Shown here in pieces: positions 16,168 through 22,091 of a stretch of DNA of 22,091 nucleotides. The notes beneath the pieces were generated by a model that worked only from the letters and a program-made list of their open reading frames with translations, did not search any database and was not told where the DNA came from. The stretch spans positions 1 to 22,091 of the forward strand of contig CAYXZZ010000022.1 in the NCBI GenBank assembly GCA_964470055.1, written 5' to 3'. The translations under genes were made by a program, and so were the position numbers. This DNA comes from JAEDES01 sp964470055. GTDB taxonomy: Bacteria; Bacillota_I; Bacilli_A; RF39; UBA660. Each line of letters opens with the position of its first letter. The first letter of the stretch is position 1.

Positions 16168-16536
16168 TCACATTTTTTCAATCCAACAAATAATAAGAGC
16201 CACAACAAATCTAATTTCCTTATCAGAAAGTTCTCTTCCTTTTGAAATATGATGCCACTTTTCTAAACATCCCCGGCAACAAGTTGCAGTTGCATGCTGC
16301 GCAATAAAAACCGGATGTCCCTTCATCGGCGTTTGTTTCCCATCATTTATAATCAAAGCTGGTGCAAGCCTTGTCTCAACAAAAGTTAAAGCATGCTCAT
16401 AAATCAAATCCATACCCTTATTATTAATATATTCAATCTCCTTTTTTCGTAAACAAAAACTCCTCCTAAATTTAGATCTATTTAACTCCTCAAGTTTATT
16501 ATCAATAAACTTTCTTTGTACATCAGTAAGTCTCAT
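16168..16536 (-). CDS. DUF4186 protein
   Basis: A 122-residue cytosolic protein that matches what I recall of DUF4186. It has SKFRRSFCL near 21-29, a HA/RLAP block near 48-60, DGKQTPMKGHPVFIAQHATA (65-84) and TCCRGCLEKWH (85-95). The conserved His74, His81, Cys86, Cys87, Cys90 and His95 suggest a metal site, although none is proven as far as I know. Length is typical of the family. The ribosome site is weak (AGGA 15 bases upstream). It lies after the thioredoxin-like lipoprotein gene and its terminator and just before the zinc-ribbon gene; a separate promoter was not found, so it may depend on read-through. Function unknown. Confidence 0.88.
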   Translation of the reverse strand: MRLTDVQRKFIDNKLEELNRSKFRRSFCLRKKEIEYINNKGMDLIYEHALTFVETRLAPALIINDGKQTPMKGHPVFIAQHATATCCRGCLEKWHHISKGRELSDKEIRFVVALIICWIEKM

Positions 16537-16555
16537 ATTATCATTACTCTATCCT

Positions 16556-16581
16556 AAAAGAAAAAGACTAACTAAGTCTTT
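16556..16581 (-). terminator. Rho-independent terminator after the thioredoxin-like gene
   Basis: A perfect 7-bp stem AAAGACT/AGTCTTT (16563-16569 with 16575-16581) with a 5-base loop is followed by TTCTTTT on the minus strand. It overlaps the stop codon. Confidence 0.6.
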
Positions 16582-17293
16582 AACAAGCATGTTTAGATGA
16601 ACAAGTATTCTTATTTTCTAAAACACATTTAATGGAACATTTAAATTTATTATATGTTTCATCAATCATTTCATCAGTCAATTCACCAAACGGATTTTCT
16701 TGTAATTCACTAATTCCTGTTTCTAACTCCTTTGCAGTACCATTCACAACAGATACTACATTAGGTGCATAAATTCTTTTTTCTTCTGTATCAATTTTTT
16801 TCCCATCATACTCCAATGTATAATCTTCTAATACATCTTCAAGTCTTGCAAGTAATCCAATATATCCTTCGCTTCCCTCTTTAGTAGTAACGACATTACC
16901 ATTCTCATCAACTTCTAAAACATCACGAATTTCTTTAACATCCACATAGTAAACTTTTTCTAACCCAAGTTCTTCTGCAACATCAATTAGCGTCGGTAAA
17001 ACACTTCTACACCATGGACAACTAGCAAAACCAAAATAGACAACAAAAGTCTCTCCATTATCCATCATAGTAATAATATCATTAGCACTAGCATAAACAA
17101 AAGGATTATCATCAGAAATATCTAAACTTCTCACCTTATAGTCAGTACCTTCAACAATATTTCCATTAATACTTTCATATTCTTCCTTAAACTTCATCGC
17201 ATCAGAAATAATTTCTTTCTCTTCAAAACTGCAACCAGTTATTATTAATAAAGTAATTACCGCAATAATTACAAAAACACTTCTTTTTTTCAT
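16580..17293 (-). CDS. Thioredoxin-like lipoprotein with CPWC motif and cysteine-rich tail
   Basis: A 237-residue extracytoplasmic thiol protein. The signal peptide ends in the lipobox ITGC (lipid-bearing Cys21). A thioredoxin fold follows, with FVVYFGFASCPWCRSVLPTL (83-102) holding the redox pair Cys92 and Cys95. An acidic insertion (about 113-165) precedes the cis-proline-region candidate IYAPNVVSV. The last 19 residues hold four cysteines (Cys219, 223, 231 and 237), which is unusual for such lipoproteins. It could be a thiol oxidase, reductase or a resistance factor like those beside bacteriocin genes, but no bacteriocin gene is near. AAGGATGG lies upstream of the ATG and a strong promoter precedes it. 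A terminator overlaps its stop codon. Confidence 0.82.
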   Translation of the reverse strand: MKKRSVFVIIAVITLLIITGCSFEEKEIISDAMKFKEEYESINGNIVEGTDYKVRSLDISDDNPFVYASANDIITMMDNGETFVVYFGFASCPWCRSVLPTLIDVAEELGLEKVYYVDVKEIRDVLEVDENGNVVTTKEGSEGYIGLLARLEDVLEDYTLEYDGKKIDTEEKRIYAPNVVSVVNGTAKELETGISELQENPFGELTDEMIDETYNKFKCSIKCVLENKNTCSSKHAC

Positions 17294-17494
17294 TGTACTA
17301 CCATCCTTCGTATAAATTGATTATAAACTTTTTCATGCAACATTTCAACCATTACCAACAAATTTATCAATATATCTACTAAAAAATAATATTTCACAAA
17401 CAATATTTTCTTTAACACATCAAACATCTTAAAATGTACCATTCATTAATAAAATAAAAAATTTCTACACTTCAACTGAAAATCTTCATGCAAG
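17294..17494 (-). other. AT-rich spacer upstream of the lipoprotein gene
   Basis: This stretch holds the lipoprotein promoter and otherwise no supported gene. A 50-codon frame (17290-17442) runs through it and ends in ATGA overlapping the lipoprotein start, but it lacks a ribosome site. Confidence 0.5.
17320..17348 (-). promoter_or_regulatory. Strong promoter of the thioredoxin-like lipoprotein gene
   Basis: Minus-strand TTGAAA (17348-17343), exactly 17 bases, then perfect TATAAT (17325-17320), 27 bases before the start codon. The best match to the vegetative consensus in the window. Confidence 0.7.
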
Positions 17495-17533
17495 CAAAAA
17501 AAGTAGCACGCATCTTTTTCTGTGACTACTTTT
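17495..17533 (-). terminator. Terminator of the ABC permease-ATPase unit
   Basis: Stem AAAGTAG/CTACTTT (17500-17506 with 17526-17532), extended by CAC/GTG across one bulged base, with a run of T on the minus strand. It lies after the NUDIX remnant and closes the ABC transporter transcript. Confidence 0.65.
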
Positions 17534-17544
17534 ATATTACGTTG

Positions 17545-17765
17545 TCAATTAACTGTTTTTCTTTTTACATAACTTTTATATTCTTCCATCAAATCAGGAT
17601 CATGCAAGTTTTCTGGTAAATTATCTAGTGAAAAGAATTTCATTTCTTTAGATTCACTATCTCACTTTAATTCACTACTATAATTATGAACTAAATAAAA
17701 GGCTGTATTATTAATCACTACATTACCATTTTTACTTCACGAATTACAACATCTTCAAATCTTTT
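17545..17765 (-). pseudogene. NUDIX hydrolase remnant
   Basis: Read on the minus strand, this stretch holds decayed pieces of a NUDIX hydrolase. First comes KRFEDVVIREVKM, matching the start of a NUDIX box (GEsledavvREvkEEtG), starting next to the ABC ATPase stop. A shift to another frame then gives GNVVINNTAFYLVHNYSSEL, followed by an in-frame TGA (17662-17664), then SKEMKFFSLDNLPENLHDPD, the typical C-terminal part, ending at a TGA at 17545-17547. The N-terminal substrate half and the catalytic REXXEEXGU core are missing, so the gene lost its 5' end, took an internal deletion and frameshift, and gained a nonsense codon. TGA is a true stop here, as gerA shows. Its lost 5' end abuts the ABC gene, suggesting a deletion joined them. 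Confidence 0.75.
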
Positions 17766-17767
17766 GC

Positions 17768-18439
17768 CTATTTCTTTTTATTTTTCTTCAATTCATAAAC
17801 AATATCTGCCTGTTTACATACATTTTCTGAATGTGTCACAATCACAACACATTTATTTTCTTTCTTCGCAAGATTTTTAAATATCTTTAAAATCTCGTTT
17901 TCAGTTTCTTTATCTAGGTTACCCGTTGGCTCATCCGCTAAGATCATACCTGGATCATAAGATAAACTTCTCGCAATCGCAACACGCTGTTGCTCTCCAC
18001 CTGATAACCTTAAAACTCTTCTATCCTTTTGAGTTTCTTCAAGCCCAACACTTTCCATTAACTCAACAGCTCGTTTCTTCTTATCCAAAACATTAACTTT
18101 ACTAATATCCATTGATAAAATTATATTTTCCATTGCTGACATATGTGGAAGTAAATTATAACTTTGAAAAACTATCCCAATATCACGACTTCTATAAAGA
18201 TCTAAATCAATTTTTCGAAGTTCTTTTCCATCAAAAGTAATAGAACCCTCATAATCTTTTTCAAGACCACTAATTAGAGAAAGAAGTGTGGTCTTTCCAC
18301 TACCACTCTTTCCTCTAATTGCATAGACTTTTCCCCTTTCAAAATCAAAAGAAATATCTTTTAATACATAGTCATCCTTTTCAGCGTCTTGATATCTATA
18401 AGATACATTATCAATCTTCAAAATAATATCCTTACTCAT
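17768..18439 (-). CDS. ABC transporter ATP-binding protein (LolD/MacB type)
   Basis: ATPase of 223 residues that powers the FtsX-type permease encoded just before it. It has Walker A GKSGSGKT (43-50), Q-loop in VFQSYNLLPHMSAMENI, signature LSGGEQQRVAIARSL, Walker B MILADEPTGNLD and the switch His in VTHS. The C-terminus is a lysine-rich tail. Start: AGGAGAG lies just upstream, and the ATG shares one base with the permease stop (TAATG), which couples translation. The pair belongs to the same broad class as the fused transporter at the left of the window but with the domains as separate chains. Its gene is followed directly by the NUDIX remnant and then by the terminator. Confidence 0.9.
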   Translation of the reverse strand: MSKDIILKIDNVSYRYQDAEKDDYVLKDISFDFERGKVYAIRGKSGSGKTTLLSLISGLEKDYEGSITFDGKELRKIDLDLYRSRDIGIVFQSYNLLPHMSAMENIILSMDISKVNVLDKKKRAVELMESVGLEETQKDRRVLRLSGGEQQRVAIARSLSYDPGMILADEPTGNLDKETENEILKIFKNLAKKENKCVVIVTHSENVCKQADIVYELKKNKKK

Positions 18440-19983
18440 TATGATCTCTCCTTTAATATTGTAAGTGGTGAAAATCTTTGAATACTAATCATTGTACTTA
18501 TTCCACTAATTATAGTTATTAACATACCAAGTCCAAGTAATTGCCCTAATACTTTAAAATCAACTACAGCATCAATACTATCAAATGCTTGAACCGTTGT
18601 AACTCCATTGAACTTTTCAATACTTCCAATGTCTTTTCCACCTTTACCACTATCACTAGGGATATCACTTGGAACATCTCCTGATCCTCCCATATCACCT
18701 TTATCAAACCCGAAGTTTCCTTTGATATTGCTCATTTCTTCCTGACTCGAACTTATTTCACTTTCAAGTAAACTATTAGAAACTGGAACACTAATTATAG
18801 AACCAATTCCCGCACCTAAGATTAAGAATACAAAGGCAACAATTATTAACTCTGATAAAAATTGAAGTGATACAACACTCTTTTTCATCCCAATTGTTCT
18901 TAAAACACCAATTTCATATTTTCTTTCTCTAATATTAATCATATTAATTACAAGTAATACAACTGTACCAATAATTAAAGTAATAACTAGGAATGTAACC
19001 GCAAAACTCTTAACATTAGAAATTGTACTAGTTGCATTTTCAACCTCATCTAAATTCGTTTCAACAGTTAGGTATTCACTCATTCCTTTTTCAGTTAACT
19101 CTTCACTAAATGCCCCAACATCATCACTACTTGTAAGTACAAAAGTCGGACTAGTTGTTACTTCTAAATCATCATTTTCATCCATCATATCTTTTAATAC
19201 ATTAGTATTAGTAATAATTGTATTAACTGAATCACTAAACATTGACATCATATTACTATTTTCTGAAGATTCTTCAAAAATACCAGTAACAGTTAACTCA
19301 TAAGTATAATCCTCATTTTCCGCATCAATTATCTCAATAGTATCTCCTACACTAATGTCATTTAATGTCGCAAGTTCACTATTAATAATACAGTTATATA
19401 CTTCAAAGTCATCAAAAACTTCTCCATCGCTTATTTTATATTTTCCTTCAATAAATTCATTCATTGCTTCTATTGATGAATATCCTTTAATCGTAAAGTC
19501 TCCTGTAGTTGCATTAGTGAAACTTCCTCCTCCCATACCACCACGGCCTCCCATAGAACCTCCAGGCATTTCTTTACCACTTGATTCATCCGTACTATTT
19601 TCAGAAGAAGCCGCTTCTATATCATCAGAATTAACTCCGGTACTAATAGTATAATAATAATTTGTAACATATTTACTATCAGCATATTCCTCAATGTCTT
19701 CTATACTAATTTCACTAGCCGCAGAAAACATTTCTTTCATACTATCCTTAGATGATTCTTTATCTTCAGGATTAAAACTTCCAATCATATTAGACCTATT
19801 AACCCCAAGCGTTGCTTGAACCTCATATTTATCCTCATAAGATTCAATCAAACTAGTCGAAGAATTATTTATTGCTAGTGTAACAGATGCTGCACATGCG
19901 ATTACTAAAATAATAACTCCTATAAGTAAATTTCTACCTTTATTTCTCCAAATAGAAATCACTGCATTTTTTAATATATACAT
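18439..19983 (-). CDS. FtsX-type ABC permease with glycine-rich outer loops
   Basis: Permease of 514 residues. One helix near the N-terminus (about 18-38), a large extracellular MacB-like region (about 40-325), then three helices; the FtsX motif is in IRERKYEIGVLRTIGMKKSV. Two outer stretches are unusual in composition: MPGGSMGGRGGMGGGSF near residues 139-155 and a Gly/Asp/Ser/Pro-rich loop (KGDMGGSGDVPSDIPSD) between helices 3 and 4. Such loops occur in some Firmicute FtsX permeases, probably as flexible spacers. Start: ATG at 19989 directly abuts AAAGGAAG; the next ATG at 19983 is spaced 6 bases and is preferred. It overlaps the ATPase gene by one base. Substrate unknown; no sensor kinase is adjacent. 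A TTCAT-n4-ATGAA repeat (20015-20028) lies upstream. Confidence 0.85.
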   Translation of the reverse strand: MYILKNAVISIWRNKGRNLLIGVIILVIACAASVTLAINNSSTSLIESYEDKYEVQATLGVNRSNMIGSFNPEDKESSKDSMKEMFSAASEISIEDIEEYADSKYVTNYYYTISTGVNSDDIEAASSENSTDESSGKEMPGGSMGGRGGMGGGSFTNATTGDFTIKGYSSIEAMNEFIEGKYKISDGEVFDDFEVYNCIINSELATLNDISVGDTIEIIDAENEDYTYELTVTGIFEESSENSNMMSMFSDSVNTIITNTNVLKDMMDENDDLEVTTSPTFVLTSSDDVGAFSEELTEKGMSEYLTVETNLDEVENATSTISNVKSFAVTFLVITLIIGTVVLLVINMINIRERKYEIGVLRTIGMKKSVVSLQFLSELIIVAFVFLILGAGIGSIISVPVSNSLLESEISSSQEEMSNIKGNFGFDKGDMGGSGDVPSDIPSDSGKGGKDIGSIEKFNGVTTVQAFDSIDAVVDFKVLGQLLGLGMLITIISGISTMISIQRFSPLTILKERS

Positions 19984-20014
19984 TTTCATCTTCCTTTCAC
20001 GCTATTAAATATAG

Positions 20015-20028
20015 TTCATCAATATGAA
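20015..20028. repeat. Short inverted repeat upstream of the FtsX permease gene
   Basis: TTCAT, four bases, ATGAA, about 30 bases before the permease start, where an operator would sit. Short and AT-rich, so it may be chance. Confidence 0.25.
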
Positions 20029-20054
20029 ATTATTGTGAAAAAATAAAGAAAAAT

Positions 20055-20088
20055 TAAAAAAAGTATCCAACCATTGTTAAATACTTTT
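20055..20088 (-). terminator. Rho-independent terminator of the kinase-phosphatase unit
   Basis: An 8-bp perfect stem AAAAGTAT/ATACTTTT (20059-20066 with 20081-20088), with a few further pairs possible in the loop, runs into a T tract on the minus strand. Confidence 0.7.
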
Positions 20089-20096
20089 CAAAACAA

Positions 20097-20579
20097 TTAC
20101 TCTACTAAATTAAGTGTATATGTCACTTCTTCATAATAAGCCACTATACTCTTACAATCATCAGCAAGCGTAAAATAATAATTATATATCTCATTACTAG
20201 GACCCAATTCAGGTCTTTGATTAAAATAAATATAACCATCAACTATTTTATAATATCCACCTGTTCCTCCACCATTTTCTACATATGTCAAATAAGAACC
20301 ATCTTTCTTAAAAATATAAGTCTGTTTCATATTTATTAGTCCATTAGATAACTCACCATAATACTTACCATCCAAACATAAGCACTCATCATTTGTGTTG
20401 TTTTCCTGTTTAACATCAGTATTACTCTCCTTTATTTCTTTAAAATCGGCCTTAAGATCATCAATTTCTTCTTTTAAAGCATAAACATATCCAAAAGTAA
20501 CCACTAATAAAACCGTAAAAACAAGTGTCAATATAAATTTACCAAACCCGCCATCTCTTTTTTTAAAACTTTTCACCAT
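20097..20579 (-). CDS. Membrane-anchored protein of unknown function
   Basis: A 160-residue protein. A basic N-terminus, one hydrophobic helix (about 14-35), a charged stretch likely to be a short coiled coil (35-55), an Asn-rich linker with CLC (Cys66 and Cys68), and an outer domain of about 90 residues rich in Tyr and Gly, for example GKYYGELSNG and GGYYKIVDGYIYFNQ. The last part suggests a small beta-barrel or lipocalin-like fold, but that is inference. Start: the frame is open to a TTG at 20600, but AAGGGTG lies 5 bases before the ATG at 20579. It follows the HAD gene by 36 bases in one transcript and ends at a strong terminator. Family not recognised. Confidence 0.72.
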   Translation of the reverse strand: MVKSFKKRDGGFGKFILTLVFTVLLVVTFGYVYALKEEIDDLKADFKEIKESNTDVKQENNTNDECLCLDGKYYGELSNGLINMKQTYIFKKDGSYLTYVENGGGTGGYYKIVDGYIYFNQRPELGPSNEIYNYYFTLADDCKSIVAYYEEVTYTLNLVE

Positions 20580-20615
20580 ATTTTTCACCCTTTTATTCAA
20601 AATATATCAATTTTT

Positions 20616-21341
20616 TTAGTCAACCAATCCCATAATATAATTATATAATTCACTACCAGCAGTATAATCTGCTTTCGCAAAATAACTGACTACATCAATT
20701 TCTTTAGCCGACTTATATGAATCATTTTCCTCATCCAAATAGACAAATATTGTTGTACCCCCATTATTTTTAATATATTCCATCGCATACAAATCAGTAA
20801 GTCCATCACCCACATAAACCAAATCCCTACAATCATCTTCGCTATACCCTTTTTTATCAAGAATCTTCTTAATAATTTCTACTTTTCGCTTATCACTCAT
20901 TAAAAATTCAGGTAAAACAGCCTCACCATTTTCATCATATTTAAATGTCGTTGCATAAATATCTTTAAAATACTTTGCTACATTTGTTTGTTCTAAAAAA
21001 GGCTTAGCACTAGAGCTTACCAAATAATTATCAACCCCTAAAGCAGTAATTTTATCTAAAAATCTTTCAACTCCCGGATTATATTCTAAATCCTTTGAAC
21101 CAATCCCAAAATTCTCATATGTAGTTTTAATATTATTTTCTTTCAATACTTCAAGTAACGTTTGATAACACGCACTATATAAATCTAAGTTCCTAGTCAA
21201 TCTTCTTTCTCTAACCATTGCCATAAATTTAGGGCTCATCATCCCACCCTCAAAACCGCATTCCTCCAATACCCCAACTTTCGTAATTGGATATGGGGTT
21301 AAAGTTCCATCAAAATCATAAATAAAAATCTTCTTATTCAT
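20616..21341 (-). CDS. HAD-superfamily phosphatase (SerB-like, subclass IB)
   Basis: Cytosolic hydrolase of 241 residues with all four HAD motifs: DFDGT (Asp9 and Asp11), a serine in LVSSSAKPF (near 109), a lysine in SDKRK (near 151) and VGDGLTD (Asp179 and Asp183). The helical cap inserted after motif I fits subclass IB, the phosphoserine phosphatase type. Start: the frame is open to 21362, but GAAAGG lies 6 bases before the ATG at 21341. It sits between a P-loop kinase-like gene and an anchored unknown on one transcript, so a role in phosphate removal from a small metabolite linked to that kinase is likely. The substrate is not determined; SerB itself is possible but unproven. Confidence 0.85.
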   Translation of the reverse strand: MNKKIFIYDFDGTLTPYPITKVGVLEECGFEGGMMSPKFMAMVRERRLTRNLDLYSACYQTLLEVLKENNIKTTYENFGIGSKDLEYNPGVERFLDKITALGVDNYLVSSSAKPFLEQTNVAKYFKDIYATTFKYDENGEAVLPEFLMSDKRKVEIIKKILDKKGYSEDDCRDLVYVGDGLTDLYAMEYIKNNGGTTIFVYLDEENDSYKSAKEIDVVSYFAKADYTAGSELYNYIMGLVD

Positions 21342-21381
21342 AACTAACCTTTCCATAATCATATATTAAACCTAATTTATT

Positions 21382-21948
21382 TTAAATTACATCTGTTCCA
21401 AAAAACGCATCAATAACCTCAATCATATCAGAACTCGTATCAATAAAAGTAATACCTAATTCCTCGCATTGACTCTGAATCTTTTTACTAATTTCTATCA
21501 ATTTTTCAATAATTGAAAGCAACTCTTCATCGCTACGTCTAGACGTCCAATCAGTATGATCATCATACTTTCTAATTGTTGAAAACTTTGTAAACTTAGA
21601 CACATTAGGATATCCAATAAAATATATATCCCACTTACTCTTATCCAAATATGGCGCAATGTCCTTTGGCATAATATGTGCCGAATCAATAATAAACTTT
21701 TCATCCTTATTCTCAATAATTCTTACTACAGTCGATAAAAGTAATGCTAACTTTTCACTACTATCACCAATAACTACACTACTACTTATTCCAGTTTCTG
21801 GAAAATTATTTTTTAATGATGAAGTAACATAATCCAAAGGAAAATGATTATATTCATGTTGTTTGCCAAGTCTTTTAGCTAAAGTACTTTTCCCACTTCT
21901 CGCAACTCCTCCAACAAAAATATTTTTATAACTCGTACTACTCTCCAT
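21382..21948 (-). CDS. P-loop nucleotide kinase-like protein
   Basis: A 188-residue protein with Walker A GVARSGKST (14-22) near its start, a hydrophobic strand KFIIDSAHIMP around residue 83 that could hold the Walker B acid, and an arginine-rich stretch DWTSRRSDEE near 133-142 that could form a lid. This suits a small-molecule or nucleotide kinase of the adenylate/shikimate kinase class rather than an ABC or GTPase. The substrate cannot be named. GGGAGG lies 5 bases before the ATG, a strong ribosome site. First gene of a transcript with the HAD phosphatase and an anchored protein, with an extended -10 promoter upstream. Confidence 0.78.
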   Translation of the reverse strand: MESSTSYKNIFVGGVARSGKSTLAKRLGKQHEYNHFPLDYVTSSLKNNFPETGISSSVVIGDSSEKLALLLSTVVRIIENKDEKFIIDSAHIMPKDIAPYLDKSKWDIYFIGYPNVSKFTKFSTIRKYDDHTDWTSRRSDEELLSIIEKLIEISKKIQSQCEELGITFIDTSSDMIEVIDAFFGTDVI

Positions 21949-21983
21949 ACAGTCCTCCCCATAGTTTAATTCTGTATAATGAA

Positions 21984-21994
21984 ATTATATCACA
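21984..21994 (-). promoter_or_regulatory. Extended -10 promoter of the kinase-phosphatase unit
   Basis: Minus-strand TGTGA followed by perfect TATAAT (21989-21984). The -35 is weak. It lies about 35 bases before the kinase start. Confidence 0.6.
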
Positions 21995-22091
21995 TATGAA
22001 CAAAAGACAAAATAAATTTTGTCGCATTGGTCGTTGCCTCCCAATATTCCTACTTCTGAGACAGAGCATTCCCTGTTCTCCATAGGCTTAA
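21985..22091 (-). other. Partial GC-rich structured edge element, possible 3' end of a gene or RNA
   Basis: The last 71 bases are about 48% GC, far above the rest. On the minus strand they form two hairpins, ACAGGG/CTCTGT with an AATG loop (22076-22061) and TATTGG/CCAATG with a 10-base loop (22046-22025), followed by the terminator-like palindrome. The same strand also has an open frame entering from the edge, with ENRECSVSEVGILGGN and a stop at 21985-21987. An overlap of coding and structured RNA at a 3' end is what TnpB genes of IS200/IS605 elements show, but a structured RNA alone is equally possible. Too little is present to decide. Confidence 0.35.
22002..22023 (-). terminator. Terminator-like palindrome at the right edge
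   Basis: A perfect 8-bp stem GACAAAAT/ATTTTGTC (22006-22013 with 22016-22023) with a 2-base loop is followed by four T on the minus strand. It would end a transcript entering from beyond the right edge. Confidence 0.55.

Noticed and set aside
17662..17664. In-frame TGA read as tryptophan (Mycoplasma-type code)
   Set aside because: gerA ends in TGA with a coupled downstream start, tryptophan is encoded by TGG in intact genes, and the surrounding NUDIX frame is also shifted and deleted.
19355..19654. Plus-strand open frame of 99 codons, proline-rich
   Set aside because: It is antisense to the glycine-rich loop of the FtsX permease, which explains its proline content; no ribosome site.
21498..21716. 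Second minus-strand frame within the kinase gene
   Set aside because: It lies wholly inside the P-loop kinase gene in another frame and shows no recognisable family features.

Overview
The window reads as chromosome from a low-GC (roughly 30%), endospore-forming Gram-positive bacterium using the standard code. I infer an uncultured, gut-type member of the Bacilli or neighbouring Firmicutes. The grounds are strong Shine-Dalgarno sites (GGAGG, AGGTGAT), TATAAT promoters often with an extended -10, a GerA-type germinant receptor gene, single-membrane surface proteins with N-terminal anchors, and TGA used as a stop (gerA). Twenty of the 22 longer genes lie on the minus strand. The printed strand is C-rich and G-poor throughout, so the minus strand is probably the leading strand. 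Only the gerA/gerC pair runs the other way. No tRNA, rRNA, CRISPR array or complete insertion sequence was seen.

Layout from left to right. (a) 50-3068: an AMP-forming acyl-CoA ligase followed by a membrane acyltransferase, one transcript with a clear promoter and terminator. (b) 3137-5807: a fused ATPase-permease of the MacB/FtsX type with its own promoter and terminator. (c) 5850-7628: a short-chain dehydrogenase with an atypical active site, then FolD. (d) 7631-8298: a two-gene unit made of a 44-residue membrane microprotein overlapping a membrane-anchored 144-residue protein. (e) 8405-10884: alanine racemase and an RlmD/RumA-type rRNA methyltransferase. (f) 10938-12739 on the plus strand: GerA and a miniature GerC-like protein, with no GerB. 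(g) 12723-15117: an extracellular ComEC-like metallo-beta-lactamase-fold protein, DUF3006, a pentapeptide-repeat protein and an anchored unknown. (h) 15116-17348: a CPWC thioredoxin-like lipoprotein with a cysteine-rich tail, DUF4186, and a zinc-ribbon membrane protein. (i) 17495-19983: an FtsX permease and ATPase pair followed by the wreck of a NUDIX hydrolase gene. (j) 20055-21994: P-loop kinase-like protein, HAD phosphatase-like protein and an anchored unknown. (k) 21985-22091: a short GC-rich, hairpin-rich edge that may be the 3' end of an element lying beyond the window.

Most units are housekeeping or envelope functions. The points most worth following are the reduced germination operon, the overlapping microprotein, the SDR with a chlorophyll-b-reductase-like active-site pattern, the NUDIX pseudogene and the structured right edge. 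All family assignments come from reading motifs; no database search was run.
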